Part shown: positions 8,634-17,982 of the stretch, one piece after another | Layout of the letters: the number at the start of each line of letters is the position of its first letter | Position numbering within the stretch: the stretch's first letter is position 1 | Program-made: the position numbers and the translations under genes | The notes under the pieces: generated by a model | What the model was told of the DNA's origin: nothing | Database searches by the model: none | The model's input: only the letters and a program-made list of their open reading frames with translations | DNA from: an uncultured Actinomycetes bacterium | Lineage (GTDB): Bacteria > Actinomycetota > Actinomycetes > S36-B12 > CAIYMF01 | Assembly: GCA_903918645.1 (NCBI GenBank) | Contig: CAIXFH010000091.1 | Location: 1-51,030, forward strand | Direction: 5' to 3' | DNA: 51,030 nucleotides

Positions 8634-9290
8634 ATGTTGAACAACAATGCGGCTCGTCGATTCTCGGGCATCTTCGTTGACCCCGTTGCTCGGGTGTGTC
8701 TGCGCCTGCACATTTCACCGGACATGGTCACATTGGTCGGGACCTTCGCGACCTGCGCCGCCGCTCTGTACTTCTACCCGCATGAGAAATGGTTCATCGG
8801 CTCGTTACTCATTGCGCTCTTCGTATCGTTCGATCTACTCGACGGCACGATGGCACGGATGTCGGGTCGCTCCGGCCCATGGGGTGCCTTCCTCGATTCC
8901 ACTCTCGATCGAGTAGCTGATGGAGCACTCTTCGGTGGGCTGCTCTTGGGCTTCGTGCATGCTGGCGACCAACTCACGGCTGCAGCGGCTCTTGCGTGCG
9001 TCGTCGGCGGCGGCGCCGTGTCGTATGCGAAGGCTCGGGCCGAAAGTATCGGCGTCGCATGCAATGTGGGCATTGCCGAGCGCGCCGAACGGGTCATGGT
9101 GACCCTTGCTGCCGCGGCGCTCTACGGCCTGGGTGTTCCGTATGTCTTACCGGCTGCCTTGTGGCTGCTAGCCGTGCTGATTTGGGTCACCGTGATCCAG
9201 CGCATGTGGCATGTGCGCACGTCGCTGCGATCGGTGCCAGCCGCTGGCGAAGCGCAGGACGCCAATGACCCTCGTGGCGGGGATTCATGA
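8634..9290 (+). CDS. pgsA: Phosphatidylinositol phosphate synthase (CDP-alcohol phosphatidyltransferase)
   Basis: This membrane enzyme joins CDP-diacylglycerol and inositol phosphate, the first step to phosphatidylinositol and PIMs. The full CDP-alcohol signature is visible: D67xxD70G71xxA74R75-x8-G84xxxD88xxxD92. Several hydrophobic helices flank it. From ATG 8634 it has 218 residues, close to the mycobacterial enzyme (217). The open frame extends upstream to 8394 but would then overlap the 5' end of the opposite-strand EF-G-like gene, so the inner start is preferred, although its ribosome binding site is weak. It overlaps the acyltransferase gene by 4 bases (ATGA), marking the start of a PIM operon. 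The symbol pgsA (pgsA1, also pis) follows mycobacterial usage. Confidence 0.92.
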   Translation: MLNNNAARRFSGIFVDPVARVCLRLHISPDMVTLVGTFATCAAALYFYPHEKWFIGSLLIALFVSFDLLDGTMARMSGRSGPWGAFLDSTLDRVADGALFGGLLLGFVHAGDQLTAAAALACVVGGGAVSYAKARAESIGVACNVGIAERAERVMVTLAAAALYGLGVPYVLPAALWLLAVLIWVTVIQRMWHVRTSLRSVPAAGEAQDANDPRGGDS

Positions 9291-10201
9291 GCAGTCGCAA
9301 GGATCGATTCATAACTCTGGTGTTCGGCGCGGCCTGGAAGTTGGTGCGACTTCTGCCAGAGTGGATGGCGTACGCGCTGTTCAGCTTCATAGCCGACGTC
9401 CTGTACTCGCGGCAGGCCAAGGATGTGCTGCGGTTGCAGAGCAACTTGCGACGAGTAGTCGGCCCAGAGGTTAGTGATGCAGACCTGCGAAAGCTCACTC
9501 GTGTCGCTATGCATTCGTACTTGCGTTATTGGTGTGAGGTGTTTCGCCTGCCGAGTTGGACCGATGACGACATCCGATCGAAGATGGGTGTCGTCGGCGA
9601 ACCGTTTCTGGTGGAGGCACTCGCCGAGGGTAAGGGTGTCGTCATCGTCACACCGCATATGGGCAACTGGGATCACGCGGGTGTGTGGGTATCTACGGTT
9701 CACAGCGTCGTCACCACGGTTGCTGAGCGGCTTGAGCCAGAAGAACTCTTCCAGAAGTTCCTCGACGTTCGTCTTGCCCGTGGTATCGACGTGATTCCAC
9801 TCACCGGCGGCGTACCGCCATATCCATACTTGCTCAACAGGATTGAGCAGGGCCGGCTGATTGCGCTGGTCGCCGATCGCGATCTCAGTCGCGGTGCGAT
9901 CAGCGTCAACTTCTTCGGTGCAGAGGCCAGGTTCCCACCGGGTCCCGCGGCCCTGGCCGTAGACACTGGAGCGGTGCTGTTACCCACGGCGATGTACTAC
10001 GAGGATGGTCGTAACTGGGTGCGCTTTTACCCGCGCATCGAGGTGCCTGCTGACGGACGCAGGCTCTTGCAGGTACGAGAGGTTACCCAAAAGGTGGCCG
10101 ACCGCTTTGAGGAGATCATCGGGGAGCACCCAGCTGACTGGCACATGATGCAACGAGTATGGGTGGACGATCTCGATCCCACGAGAGTTGCCAGCGAATG
10201 A
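9287..10201 (+). CDS. patA: Phosphatidylinositol mannoside acyltransferase (PatA/LpxL-like)
   Basis: A 304-residue member of the lysophospholipid/LpxL-HtrB acyltransferase family. The catalytic H-x4-D motif is H124MGNWD129. In mycobacteria the neighbour of pgsA and pimA in the same order (Rv2611c, PatA) palmitoylates the mannose of PIM1/PIM2 at the inner face of the plasma membrane, and I infer the same role. A short hydrophobic stretch at about residues 25-40 suits interfacial membrane binding. It starts inside the pgsA stop (ATGA overlap) and runs up to pimA, so the three genes are translationally linked. Confidence 0.88.
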   Translation: MSSRKDRFITLVFGAAWKLVRLLPEWMAYALFSFIADVLYSRQAKDVLRLQSNLRRVVGPEVSDADLRKLTRVAMHSYLRYWCEVFRLPSWTDDDIRSKMGVVGEPFLVEALAEGKGVVIVTPHMGNWDHAGVWVSTVHSVVTTVAERLEPEELFQKFLDVRLARGIDVIPLTGGVPPYPYLLNRIEQGRLIALVADRDLSRGAISVNFFGAEARFPPGPAALAVDTGAVLLPTAMYYEDGRNWVRFYPRIEVPADGRRLLQVREVTQKVADRFEEIIGEHPADWHMMQRVWVDDLDPTRVASE

Positions 10202-10238
10202 GCTACGTGACACCAGCTCGAGCCGGGGGGGAGGGCCA

Positions 10239-11420
10239 GTGAGAGTCGGAATTGTGTGCCCCTATGACTGGAGTACACCTGGCGGTGTTCAGGTGCACGT
10301 GCGGGATCTTGCCGTAGCGCTGCTACGGCTCGGACACGAGGTCAGTGTCCTCGCTCCAGCCGATGACGACTCCGAACTACCCGACTACGTCGTGTCGTCT
10401 GGGCGTCCAATCAGTCTGTCCTACAACGGATCACGGGCCAAGGTCAATTTCGGACCTATCGCGGCGCGACGCGTCCGAAAGTGGTTGCGCGAAGGCGACT
10501 TCGATGTCTTACACATCCACGAGCCGATGTCTCCGAGTGTGTCTGTGTTGTCGTGTTGGTCGGCTCGAGGGCCGATGGTGGCAACGTGGCATTCGTCGAT
10601 GGAACGCTCGCGAGCGCTGTCGGCCATGTATCCATTGGCACAGACTGCACTCGAGAAGGTATCGGCTCGCATGGCTGTCAGTGAGGCTGCACGGCAGACG
10701 CTTGTCGAGCACATGGGCGGTGATGCGGTCTTGATTCCCAACGGTGTCGACTGTTCCGCTTTCGGAGGCGTTGAGCCCCTTGAAGGGTGGATGCCCGATG
10801 GCGCCACGTTGTTCTTCATCGGTCGCATGGACGAGCCACGCAAGGGGCTGCAGTTGTTGCTTGAGGCGTTACCCGCCATCGCTGAACAGCATCCGCGAGT
10901 GCGTTTGTTGGTGGCAGGCCCAGGCGACATCAACGACTTTCGCTCACGACTAGCGCCTGATATCGATGCGCGGGTCGAGTTCCTCGGGCTGATCAGTGAA
11001 GAAGACAAAGCCCGTGCGTTTGTGTCGGCCGATATCTACGTTGCGCCCAATACCGGCGGAGAGAGCTTTGGCATTGTGCTGCTCGAAGCGATGGCAAGTG
11101 GAACCCCTGTATTGGCAAGCGATATCGAGGCCTTCAGGCAGGTTGTCGCCGACGGCACAGCGGGCGCCTTGTTCGCCAACGAGGACGCAATCGACTTAGC
11201 CAGGGTGGCATCCCGACTTCTCCACGACGCTGCGGAGCGCGCTGACCTTTCTGTCGAAGGTTTGCGGCGCGCGCAGGAGTTTGACTGGCAGAGCGTGGCG
11301 AGCCGGGTGGTCGAGGTCTATGAATCGGTCACAGTCACGGGGGAGCGTGTCACCGAAGACCTTCGCGGTCAGGTGATCGGCCGGCTTTCCCGACGCGATA
11401 GAGATGACGGGGGCGAATGA
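10239..11420 (+). CDS. pimA: GDP-mannose:phosphatidylinositol alpha-mannosyltransferase
   Basis: A 393-residue GT4 glycosyltransferase (GT-B fold) that adds the first mannose to phosphatidylinositol. The N-terminus MRVGIVCPYDWSTPGGVQ carries the GGVQ donor/acceptor loop at residues 15-18, as in characterised PimA. HIHEPMSPSVS follows in the first Rossmann domain. The C-terminal domain has FIGRMDEPRKGL and the E-x7-E type motif in GGESFGIVLLEA. The start GTG 10239 has a strong purine-rich site (GGGGGGGAGGG) upstream; an in-frame TTG at 10188 would overlap patA and was rejected. It overlaps the next gene by 4 bases. Together with pgsA and patA it supplies acylated PIM1. Confidence 0.92.
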   Translation: MRVGIVCPYDWSTPGGVQVHVRDLAVALLRLGHEVSVLAPADDDSELPDYVVSSGRPISLSYNGSRAKVNFGPIAARRVRKWLREGDFDVLHIHEPMSPSVSVLSCWSARGPMVATWHSSMERSRALSAMYPLAQTALEKVSARMAVSEAARQTLVEHMGGDAVLIPNGVDCSAFGGVEPLEGWMPDGATLFFIGRMDEPRKGLQLLLEALPAIAEQHPRVRLLVAGPGDINDFRSRLAPDIDARVEFLGLISEEDKARAFVSADIYVAPNTGGESFGIVLLEAMASGTPVLASDIEAFRQVVADGTAGALFANEDAIDLARVASRLLHDAAERADLSVEGLRRAQEFDWQSVASRVVEVYESVTVTGERVTEDLRGQVIGRLSRRDRDDGGE

Positions 11421-11986
11421 TGGATTCGTTGACCAACATTTTGCTCGTGGTCGTGTTGCTCGGTGTCATTGTCGTCTACCTGTCATCGACCGCGGGTCGA
11501 CTCGATCGGTTACACCACCGAATCGAGACAGCGCATGCGGCTCTAGATGCCCAACTGATTCGTCGGGTTGCTGCTGCCCAAGACATCGCCTCGTCTGGTT
11601 TCCTTGACCCGGCCTCCTCACTTGTGTTGTCGGCGGCGGCCCAAGAGGCGCTCATCGCTGATCCGGACGACGACGCGCAGCGGTCGCTTGTTGAGAGCGA
11701 TCTGACCCGAACGATCAATGCGGTGTTCGATGGCGGTGAGGTCGTCGACGAAATTCGGGAGGCAGCCGGACCGAACCAGGTTTTGGTCGAGCAACTCATT
11801 GGCGAGATGGCTGTCGCTTGCCGCAGAGTGGAACTTGCGCGTCGTTTTCATAACGACGTGGTCCGATCATGCGTCCAATTGCGCCGGAAGCGGGTCTCGC
11901 GGTACTTCCGCCTGGCAGGGCACACGCCGTTGCCAGCGACGATCGACTTCGACGACACTCCGCCGCCGAGCCTGGCGGGCATGTAG
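11417..11986 (+). CDS. LemA-like single-pass membrane protein, conserved next to pimA
   Basis: 189 residues with one N-terminal membrane helix (about 8-26) and a helical cytoplasmic domain. The pattern LDRLHHRIETAHAALDAQL followed later by ARRFHNDVVR resembles the LemA family (a helical bundle with RFNxxV-like sequence), but the match is distant. The end (RYFRLAGHTPLP, then an acidic DFDDT tail) looks like proteins found beside pimA in other actinobacteria, as far as I recall. It starts within the pimA stop codon (ATGA; a second ATG follows at 11420), so it is part of the PIM operon. A role in envelope lipid work is suggested by position only. Confidence 0.6.
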   Translation: MMDSLTNILLVVVLLGVIVVYLSSTAGRLDRLHHRIETAHAALDAQLIRRVAAAQDIASSGFLDPASSLVLSAAAQEALIADPDDDAQRSLVESDLTRTINAVFDGGEVVDEIREAAGPNQVLVEQLIGEMAVACRRVELARRFHNDVVRSCVQLRRKRVSRYFRLAGHTPLPATIDFDDTPPPSLAGM

Positions 11987-12057
11987 GTCGAAGTCAGGCT
12001 TAGGCTCGGGTATGACCGCCGAATAGGTCGTCGTCATGATCGGAGAGGGCGGAATTA

Positions 12058-13128
12058 GTGCGCACACAGCGGTTGGCAATTGTTGGAGCTGGGCCAGCGC
12101 TCTGCTGTGCGCTGGTACTCACCGGGTGCAGTTCCTCGGCTCCGAATCCACCCGCGTCTTCCTCGAACAGTGCGGCGAGCCCGACTCAAAGTCAGTCTTC
12201 TCAGCCTTCCAGTCCGTCGGACACTCCCAGCCCGACCACGCCCGCGCCATCTACCGATTCACCGTTCTCCGGGCGCCCAGGCGGGCTCGGCAAGCCGGTC
12301 CTCATCGTGAAGTTCGATAACACGCCAAATGCGCAGCCGCACAGCGGTTTGACCAAGGCAGACCTTGTCTACATCGAGGAAGTCGAATACGGCCTGACTC
12401 GGCTCGCCGCCGTGTTCTCCACTGACCTTCCCTCGGTCATTGGTCCCGCACGTAGCGCGCGCATCTCCGATATCGACCTGCTGGCGCAATTCGGCAAGCC
12501 GGCCTTCGGCTACTCCGGCTCGCAGCACAAGTTGCATCCGTTGCTGGCCAAAGCGTCGATCTACGACGTCTCCGGTGATGCGGGCGGCAAAGGCTGGTTC
12601 CGTGACCACTCTCGTCGAGCCCCTTATAACTTCATGGGACGACCGGCAGTGATCATGACTCGAGCACCGAACGCTTCAGGTGCGGCTGACATTGGTTTTC
12701 AGTTCAGCGTCGATGCGCCGGCGGGCGGCAGCCCAGTGAAGTCGGTGACCGCGACTTACCCCGGCTCGTCGGCAAAGTTCACCTGGAACACCGCCCACAA
12801 GAACTTCGACATCAGGCTCAACGGCAAGCCGGCACGTGCGACCGAGGGTGGGACGCAGCATGCGACCACGGTGGTCATTCAGTACGTCAAGCAGTACGAC
12901 AGCGGGTTCGGCGACAAGTTCGGTGGCCGTACCCCAATGCTCGTCACAGTAGGCACTGGCAAAGGTCTGGTCCTACGCGACGGGTTGGTGTATCCGGTCA
13001 CGTGGTCGAGGCCAATCCTCACCGGCGGAACCACTTTCACCGGAGCCGACGGCACTGTTGTCACGTTTGCGCCGGGTCAGGTCTGGGTGGCTCTGCTCAA
13101 CAAGAAGACCCCTGCTCACGTCGTCTGA
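12058..13128 (+). CDS. DUF3048 (YerB-like) lipoprotein
   Basis: 356 residues beginning with a lipoprotein signal peptide ending LTGC (Cys 24), then a Ser/Pro/Thr-rich linker (about 25-75), then a DUF3048 domain. Recognisable blocks are KPVLIVKFDN, PHSGLTKADLVYIEEVEYGLTR (cut here to the key residues SGLxKADxVYxE) and IGPARSARISDIDLL, as in Bacillus YerB. The protein is anchored outside the membrane; the biochemical function of the family is not known. The start is GTG 12058 with GGAGAGGG upstream. It is separated from the PIM genes by 71 bases and from pdxS by about 100 bases with a promoter-like sequence, so it is probably a single-gene unit. Confidence 0.8.
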   Translation: MRTQRLAIVGAGPALCCALVLTGCSSSAPNPPASSSNSAASPTQSQSSQPSSPSDTPSPTTPAPSTDSPFSGRPGGLGKPVLIVKFDNTPNAQPHSGLTKADLVYIEEVEYGLTRLAAVFSTDLPSVIGPARSARISDIDLLAQFGKPAFGYSGSQHKLHPLLAKASIYDVSGDAGGKGWFRDHSRRAPYNFMGRPAVIMTRAPNASGAADIGFQFSVDAPAGGSPVKSVTATYPGSSAKFTWNTAHKNFDIRLNGKPARATEGGTQHATTVVIQYVKQYDSGFGDKFGGRTPMLVTVGTGKGLVLRDGLVYPVTWSRPILTGGTTFTGADGTVVTFAPGQVWVALLNKKTPAHVV

Positions 13129-13147
13129 AAGGGGGCTAGGCGGCAGA

Positions 13148-13196
13148 TTGACCCTTGTTAGGTAAACTGCCTACGACAACGCGCATCCGGCGCGTT
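13148..13196 (+). promoter_or_regulatory. pdxS: Promoter-like sequence and hairpin before pdxS
   Basis: TTGACC at 13148-13153 resembles a -35 box, with TACGAC or the TAGGTAAACT stretch as possible -10 sequence 10-18 bases on. Just after it, AACGCGC (13178-13184) and GCGCGTT (13190-13196) form a 7-pair hairpin with a 5-base loop in the leader. No PLP-sensing riboswitch is recognised. The hairpin could be structural or the end of the previous transcript. Confidence 0.35.
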
Positions 13197-13226
13197 TGTC
13201 ACCCAACGTGTCGCTGAGGTTTTGTC

Positions 13227-14138
13227 ATGTCGTCGCAGCCCGAGTCCACCCCCGCCCCCGAGACTGGTACCTCCCGCGTGAAGCGCGGAATGGCCGAGAT
13301 GCTCAAGGGCGGCGTCATTATGGACGTCGTCACCGCTGACCAGGCGAAGATCGCTGAGGATGCCGGTGCGGTGGCCGTCATGGCCCTTGAACGAGTGCCC
13401 GCTGACATCCGCGCCCAAGGCGGAGTGTCTCGGATGAGCGATCCGGACATGATCGACAGCATCATCGCCAGCGTCTCGATCCCCGTGATGGCCAAGGCGC
13501 GTATCGGTCACTTCGCTGAGGCGCAGATCCTTCAGAGCCTTGGAGTCGATTACATCGACGAGTCCGAAGTTCTTACCCCAGCCGACTACGCCAACCACAT
13601 CAACAAGTGGGCCTTCACCGTTCCGTTCGTGTGCGGTGCCACCAACCTCGGTGAGGCGCTGCGTCGGATCTCCGAAGGCGCGGCGATGATCCGCTCTAAG
13701 GGTGAAGCCGGTACCGGCGATGTCTCGAACGCCACCACCCACATGCGCAAGATCGGCGGCGAGATCCGCCGGTTGACCTCGATGTCCAAGGACGAGTTGT
13801 ACGTCGCGGCCAAGGAGTTGCAGGCCCCGTACGACTTAGTGGTGCAGGTCGCGGAGAACGGCAAACTTCCGGTGGTCATGTTCACCGCCGGCGGTATCGC
13901 AACTCCGGCCGATGCCGCGATGATGATGCAGTTGGGCGCCGAGGGCGTGTTCGTCGGATCTGGCATCTTCAAGAGCGGTGACCCCGTCAAGCGAGCTAAC
14001 GCCATTGTGCAGGCCACTCTGCACTTCGATAACCCCGACGTACTCGCCAAGGTGAGTCGTGGTCTCGGTGAGGCCATGGTCGGTATCAATGTCGCCGATA
14101 TTCCGGTCCACCACCGCCTGGAAGACCGCGGCTGGTGA
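13227..14138 (+). CDS. pdxS: Pyridoxal 5'-phosphate synthase, lyase subunit PdxS
   Basis: This 303-residue TIM-barrel subunit makes PLP directly from ribose 5-phosphate, glyceraldehyde 3-phosphate and ammonia supplied by PdxT. Highly conserved blocks are visible: [17 protein letters not shown], the catalytic-region [37 protein letters not shown] with the second catalytic Lys region, and the C-terminal GEAMVGI. The start ATG 13227 has GAGG 7 bases upstream, and the first 20 or so residues are a poorly conserved extension. It overlaps pdxT by 4 bases (GTGA), so the synthase complex is made from one message. Confidence 0.97.
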   Translation: MSSQPESTPAPETGTSRVKRGMAEMLKGGVIMDVVTADQAKIAEDAGAVAVMALERVPADIRAQGGVSRMSDPDMIDSIIASVSIPVMAKARIGHFAEAQILQSLGVDYIDESEVLTPADYANHINKWAFTVPFVCGATNLGEALRRISEGAAMIRSKGEAGTGDVSNATTHMRKIGGEIRRLTSMSKDELYVAAKELQAPYDLVVQVAENGKLPVVMFTAGGIATPADAAMMMQLGAEGVFVGSGIFKSGDPVKRANAIVQATLHFDNPDVLAKVSRGLGEAMVGINVADIPVHHRLEDRGW

Positions 14139-14749
14139 GCACGACCCCGAGGATCGGGGTTCTCGCCCTCCAAGGTGATGTACGTGAGCACGAGGCGGCG
14201 CTCACCGCTTCGGGTGCAGTGGCTTTACGTGTGCGGTCGGTCGAGGATCTCGATCAGGTAGACGCATTGGTCGTGCCAGGGGGCGAGTCGACCACGATGA
14301 GCAATCTGGCGCTGCGTTGGGGGCTCATGGACCCACTGCGGGCTCGAGTCGCCTCGGGGATGCCTGTTTACGGGTCGTGTGCCGGGATGATTATGCTCGC
14401 GGATCGCATCGAAGGTGGCCGTCCGGATCAAGAGACCATCGGCGGCCTTGATGTCACGGTGCGACGCAATGCATTCGGTCGCCAGGTCGATTCTTTCGAG
14501 ACTAACTTGCACATGACTGCCGCTACCTTCGGTGATCGTCCATTTCATGCCGTTTTCATCCGAGCTCCCTGGGTTGAACAGGTCGGCGACGCGGTGACAG
14601 TTCTAGGAACCGTGACCGAGCATGGGGTCCCCGGTAGGATCGTGGCCGTGCAGCAGGGTCATCTGCTCGCGACGTCGTTCCACCCAGAGTTGACGGGTGA
14701 TCTGCGTGTCCATGAGTACTTTGTTGAGATGGTGAGAGAGCAGGCATGA
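14135..14749 (+). CDS. pdxT: Pyridoxal 5'-phosphate synthase, glutaminase subunit PdxT
   Basis: A 204-residue class I glutamine amidotransferase that feeds ammonia to PdxS. The glutaminase signatures are GGESTTM, the nucleophile Cys in [10 protein letters not shown], and the His-x-Glu pair in FHPELTGD near the C-terminus. The start is GTG 14135, overlapping the pdxS stop. Its own stop overlaps the yebC start by 4 bases. The order pdxS-pdxT-yebC-ruvC is conserved in mycobacteria, apart from a thioesterase gene there. Confidence 0.96.
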   Translation: MSTTPRIGVLALQGDVREHEAALTASGAVALRVRSVEDLDQVDALVVPGGESTTMSNLALRWGLMDPLRARVASGMPVYGSCAGMIMLADRIEGGRPDQETIGGLDVTVRRNAFGRQVDSFETNLHMTAATFGDRPFHAVFIRAPWVEQVGDAVTVLGTVTEHGVPGRIVAVQQGHLLATSFHPELTGDLRVHEYFVEMVREQA

Positions 14750-15498
14750 GCGGCCACTCCAAGTGGGCGACAACCAAGCACAAGAAGGCTGTGGTTGATG
14801 CCAAGCGAAGCAAACTCTTCGCCAAGCTGATCAAGAACATTGAGGTGGCTGCGCGCACCGGTGGGGGCGATCCAGACGCCAACCCCACGTTGTACGACGC
14901 GATCTACAAGGCTAAGAAGAACTCGGTTCCCAACGACAATATCGACCGCGCACACAAGCGCGGATCAGGTGTTGAGGCTGGTGGAGCCGAATATCAGACC
15001 ATCATGTACGAGGGCTATGGCCCCAACGGTGTAGCCGTGCTGATTGAGTGCCTCACCGATAATCGCAATCGCGCGGCCTCCGACGTGCGGGTGGCCATGA
15101 CTCGCAACGGTGGCTCGATGGCCGACCCTGGGTCCGTCTCGTATCTGTTCTCACGCAAGGGCGTGGTGATCGTTGGGAAGAACGGCCTCAGCGAGGACGA
15201 CATCTTGATGGCAGTCCTCGAGGCTGGCGCCGAAGAGGTCAACGATCTTGGTGAATCCTACGAAGTGGTCTCTGCCGCTGGCGATGTCGTAGCCGTACGA
15301 ACCGCTCTGCAGGAGGCTGGCATCGACTACGAGTCGGCCGACACGTCGTTCCTGCCGAGTCTTCATGTCGAGGTCGACGAGGACACCGCTCGTAAGGTGT
15401 TCAAGCTCATCGACGCGCTCGAGGACAGCGACGACGTACAGAACGTCTTCTCGAACTTCGACATTTCCGACGAGGTTCTGGCAGCTCTCGACGCCTGA
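14746..15498 (+). CDS. YebC/PmpR-family DNA-binding or translation-associated protein
   Basis: 250 residues of the YebC/TACO1 family, opening with the signature [14 protein letters not shown] and with the conserved [10 protein letters not shown] block in the middle domain and an acidic C-terminal domain. Members have been described as transcription regulators (PmpR) and, more recently, as factors helping ribosomes through proline stretches; which role applies here cannot be seen. In many bacteria yebC lies just upstream of ruvC, as here. The ATG overlaps the pdxT stop (ATGA). The gap of 101 bases to ruvC contains the LexA box, so ruvCAB has its own damage-controlled promoter. Confidence 0.9.
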   Translation: MSGHSKWATTKHKKAVVDAKRSKLFAKLIKNIEVAARTGGGDPDANPTLYDAIYKAKKNSVPNDNIDRAHKRGSGVEAGGAEYQTIMYEGYGPNGVAVLIECLTDNRNRAASDVRVAMTRNGGSMADPGSVSYLFSRKGVVIVGKNGLSEDDILMAVLEAGAEEVNDLGESYEVVSAAGDVVAVRTALQEAGIDYESADTSFLPSLHVEVDEDTARKVFKLIDALEDSDDVQNVFSNFDISDEVLAALDA

Positions 15499-15560
15499 TC
15501 GGTGGTTTCAACCGTATCGGCGTGGCGGCTGTCCGTCCCCGTCCGGCGTCACGTACGATC

Positions 15561-15574
15561 CGAACACCTGTTCG
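15561..15574 (+). promoter_or_regulatory. LexA (SOS) box upstream of ruvC
   Basis: CGAACACCTGTTCG fits the LexA box of Gram-positive and actinobacterial genomes (GAAC-N4-GTTC core). It is a perfect 5-base inverted repeat on each side of ACCT. It lies 25 bases before the ruvC ATG at 15600, in the position of an operator for ruvCAB. This predicts repression by LexA and induction on DNA damage. Confidence 0.85.
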
Positions 15575-15599
15575 GTACTACGGAGGGACGCACGGACAA

Positions 15600-16193
15600 A
15601 TGCGCGTGCTTGGAGTCGACCCCGGCCTGACCCGGTGTGGCATCGGTGTCGTCGATGGCGCACCCGGCCGCCGTCTCACCTTGGTCCGCGTTGAGGTAGT
15701 TCGCACCGATCCGCACGATGATCTGGCGCGTCGGTTGTTGTCCTTGGAGGAAGGCATTGAGGCCGTTTTGGACGCTGTCCGTCCCGATGCGGTGGCGGTA
15801 GAGCGGGTGTTTAGCCAACACAACGTGCGCACCGTCATGGGTACCGCCCAAGCAGGCGCGGTGGCGATCACGTGTGCGGCCCGTCGCGGAATACCCGTCA
15901 TGTTGCATACGCCGAGTGAGGTCAAGGCTGCCGTTACTGGCAACGGTCGCGCCGACAAAGACCAAGTGGGCGCAATGGTCGCTCGACTCCTCGGCTTGAC
16001 CGAGATCCCCAAACCCGCCGACGCAGCCGACGCATTGGCGCTGGCGATCTGCCATCTGTGGCGCGGTGATAGTTCCGCTCGGCTGGCCGCGGCAGCGGCG
16101 GCTGCACCGCAGTCGCGAATTCCGCGGTCACTTCCTCGCGCACCCGGCCAGCCCGCCGCCGCTCGGATTGTCGCTGTGCGGGGTGCCCGATGA
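15600..16193 (+). CDS. ruvC: Holliday junction resolvase RuvC
   Basis: This endonuclease cuts four-way junctions after RuvAB branch migration. From ATG 15600 it has 197 residues, near the usual 160-190 plus a short basic, Ala/Pro-rich tail. The four acidic metal ligands of the family are visible: Asp 7 in MRVLGVDPG, Glu in VAVERVF, and the two Asp in [13 protein letters not shown]. An upstream frame (to 15522) would run through the LexA box and was rejected. GGAGGG lies 12 bases before the ATG, a longer spacing than usual. The gene overlaps ruvA by 4 bases (ATGA). Confidence 0.95.
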   Translation: MRVLGVDPGLTRCGIGVVDGAPGRRLTLVRVEVVRTDPHDDLARRLLSLEEGIEAVLDAVRPDAVAVERVFSQHNVRTVMGTAQAGAVAITCAARRGIPVMLHTPSEVKAAVTGNGRADKDQVGAMVARLLGLTEIPKPADAADALALAICHLWRGDSSARLAAAAAAAPQSRIPRSLPRAPGQPAAARIVAVRGAR

Positions 16194-16798
16194 TTTCCTA
16201 TGTCCGTGGCTCGGTCGCGGTGCTTACCGGTTCGACTGCTGTCGTTGACGTTGGCGGGATCGGCTTCGAATTGCACTGTGCCCCAGGCACTTTGGCCGAC
16301 CTGCGGGTCGGCCAGCAGGCGATGTTAGCCGCGTCCCTGATCGTTCGTGAGGATTCGCTCACGCTGTTCGGCTTCGCCGATTCCGATGAGCGCGAGGTTT
16401 TCGAGATCCTGCAAACCGTCACCGGAGTGGGTCCGCGTCTGGCCCAGTCTCTTCTCGCGGTGCATCGTCCCGATGACCTGCGCCGAGCCGTTGCCACCGA
16501 CGATGTGCCAGCGCTCATGCGCGTTTCGGGAGTAGGCCGTAAGGGTGCGCAGCGTCTTGTGCTCGAACTCAAGGACCGTCTCGGCGCGCCGCACTCGGCA
16601 GCTTCGACCAATCTGGGCGGTGGCACATCGTCGACGGGCCCGGTCTGGCAGGGCCAGGTGCACAGCGCGCTGGTCGGGCTCGGCTGGAATCCACGTGAGG
16701 CTGATGCTGCGGTAGCCGCGGTGGCCGAGGACATCGATCCCGACTCCGATGTGGCCACCGCACTTCGTGCCGCGTTGCGGTCCTTGGACCGCGGATGA
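16190..16798 (+). CDS. ruvA: Holliday junction branch migration protein RuvA
   Basis: A 202-residue protein that binds the junction as a tetramer and loads RuvB. It shows the N-terminal OB fold ([22 protein letters not shown]), the central pair of helix-hairpin-helix motifs ([13 protein letters not shown] and [20 protein letters not shown]), a flexible linker of about 30 residues, and the C-terminal domain III ([16 protein letters not shown]) that touches RuvB. It overlaps both neighbours by 4 bases. Confidence 0.97.
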   Translation: MISYVRGSVAVLTGSTAVVDVGGIGFELHCAPGTLADLRVGQQAMLAASLIVREDSLTLFGFADSDEREVFEILQTVTGVGPRLAQSLLAVHRPDDLRRAVATDDVPALMRVSGVGRKGAQRLVLELKDRLGAPHSAASTNLGGGTSSTGPVWQGQVHSALVGLGWNPREADAAVAAVAEDIDPDSDVATALRAALRSLDRG

Positions 16799-17904
16799 GC
16801 GTCGATAACCTCCACAACTTCGAACCCAACCCCGACGACGAGTCGAACCGGCTGGTCGATGCGAACGCAGATGGCGACGACATGCTCGTCGAAGGTGCCT
16901 TGCGTCCGCGCACACTCGACGCATTCATCGGCCAGCAGCGGGTCAAGGATCAGCTTGGGCTCGTGCTGGCTGCATCATCGGCTCGCGGCCGGGCAGCTGA
17001 TCACGTTCTGCTCGCTGGCCCACCTGGTCTCGGCAAGACCACGCTGTCGATGATCATCGCCGCGGAGTTGGGGATGCCGCTGCGGATCACGAGTGGGCCA
17101 GCCCTCCAGCACGCGGGGGATTTGGCGGCGGTGCTGTCGAGCCTGGTTCCCGGTGAGGTCCTGTTCCTCGACGAGATTCACCGCATGTCGCGGATGGCCG
17201 AGGAGATGCTCTACCTCGCGATGGAGGACTTCCGAGTCGACATCATCGTGGGCAAAGGCCCTGGGGCTACTGCGATTCCGCTTGAACTTCCACCGTTCAC
17301 GCTGGTCGGTGCCACCACTCGCGCCGGCCTGCTACCCGGGCCGCTTCGCGATCGGTTCGGCTTTACCGCGCACATGGACTTCTATGAGGCCGACGACATC
17401 CACGCGATCTTGGTGCGCAGCGCCGCTCTCCTAGGCGTCCCACTCGCTCCTGACGCTGCTGCTGAGATCGCCAAACGCAGCAGAGGCACACCACGCGTGG
17501 CCAACCGGTTGTTGCGTCGTGTACGCGACTACGCGCAGGTGAAGGCCGACGGCAATGTTGACCTCGCGTTGGCCCGCGCGGCACTTGAGCTATACGAGGT
17601 CGATGAGATTGGGCTGGATCGCCTCGACCGAGCGGTACTCGACGCACTGCTGCGGCGCTTTGGTGGCGGACCTGTCGGCCTGTCGACTTTGGCCGTGGCG
17701 GTTGGCGAGGAATCCGAGACAGTTGAGACCGTGTGTGAGCCGTTCCTTGTGCGGTCTGGGTTCCTAGCGCGGACACCGCGAGGTCGTGTCGCGACTCCCG
17801 CTGCCTGGCAGCATCTCGGCCTCACTCCGGCGCCAGGGACCCCGTTCGCTGCGGCAACCTTGCCGTTTGAGGCAGAGACCGGATCCGACTTAGAGCAAGA
17901 ATGA
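16795..17904 (+). CDS. ruvB: Holliday junction branch migration ATPase RuvB
   Basis: This AAA+ motor drives branch migration as a hexamer on RuvA. It has 369 residues: an acidic N-terminal extension, then [12 protein letters not shown], Walker [10 protein letters not shown] (from residue 75), Walker [10 protein letters not shown], sensor 1 VGATTRAG, the arginine finger region PLRDRFGF, sensor 2 [17 protein letters not shown], and the C-terminal winged helix. It is translationally coupled to ruvA (ATGA). A new promoter-like sequence follows before yajC. Confidence 0.97.
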   Translation: MSVDNLHNFEPNPDDESNRLVDANADGDDMLVEGALRPRTLDAFIGQQRVKDQLGLVLAASSARGRAADHVLLAGPPGLGKTTLSMIIAAELGMPLRITSGPALQHAGDLAAVLSSLVPGEVLFLDEIHRMSRMAEEMLYLAMEDFRVDIIVGKGPGATAIPLELPPFTLVGATTRAGLLPGPLRDRFGFTAHMDFYEADDIHAILVRSAALLGVPLAPDAAAEIAKRSRGTPRVANRLLRRVRDYAQVKADGNVDLALARAALELYEVDEIGLDRLDRAVLDALLRRFGGGPVGLSTLAVAVGEESETVETVCEPFLVRSGFLARTPRGRVATPAAWQHLGLTPAPGTPFAAATLPFEAETGSDLEQE

Positions 17905-17918
17905 CCGGGCCAGGCAGG

Positions 17919-17946
17919 TTCCCTCGGGGCTGATCCGGCCTAGACT
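17919..17946 (+). promoter_or_regulatory. yajC: Possible sigma-70-type promoter before yajC
   Basis: TAGACT (17941-17946) fits the actinobacterial -10 pattern TANNNT, with TTCCCT (17919-17924) 16 bases before as a weak -35. It lies 36 bases before the yajC GTG. Confidence 0.35.
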
Positions 17947-17982
17947 GCAAGTGACCCATTCCTCGTCAGTCAAGGACTTCTC

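Noticed and set aside
12018-12023. GCCGAATA upstream of the DUF3048 lipoprotein as another sigma-28-like -10 box
   Set aside because: No TCAAG-like -35 at 15 bases and the distance to the start (about 35 bases) differs from the three pilus copies.
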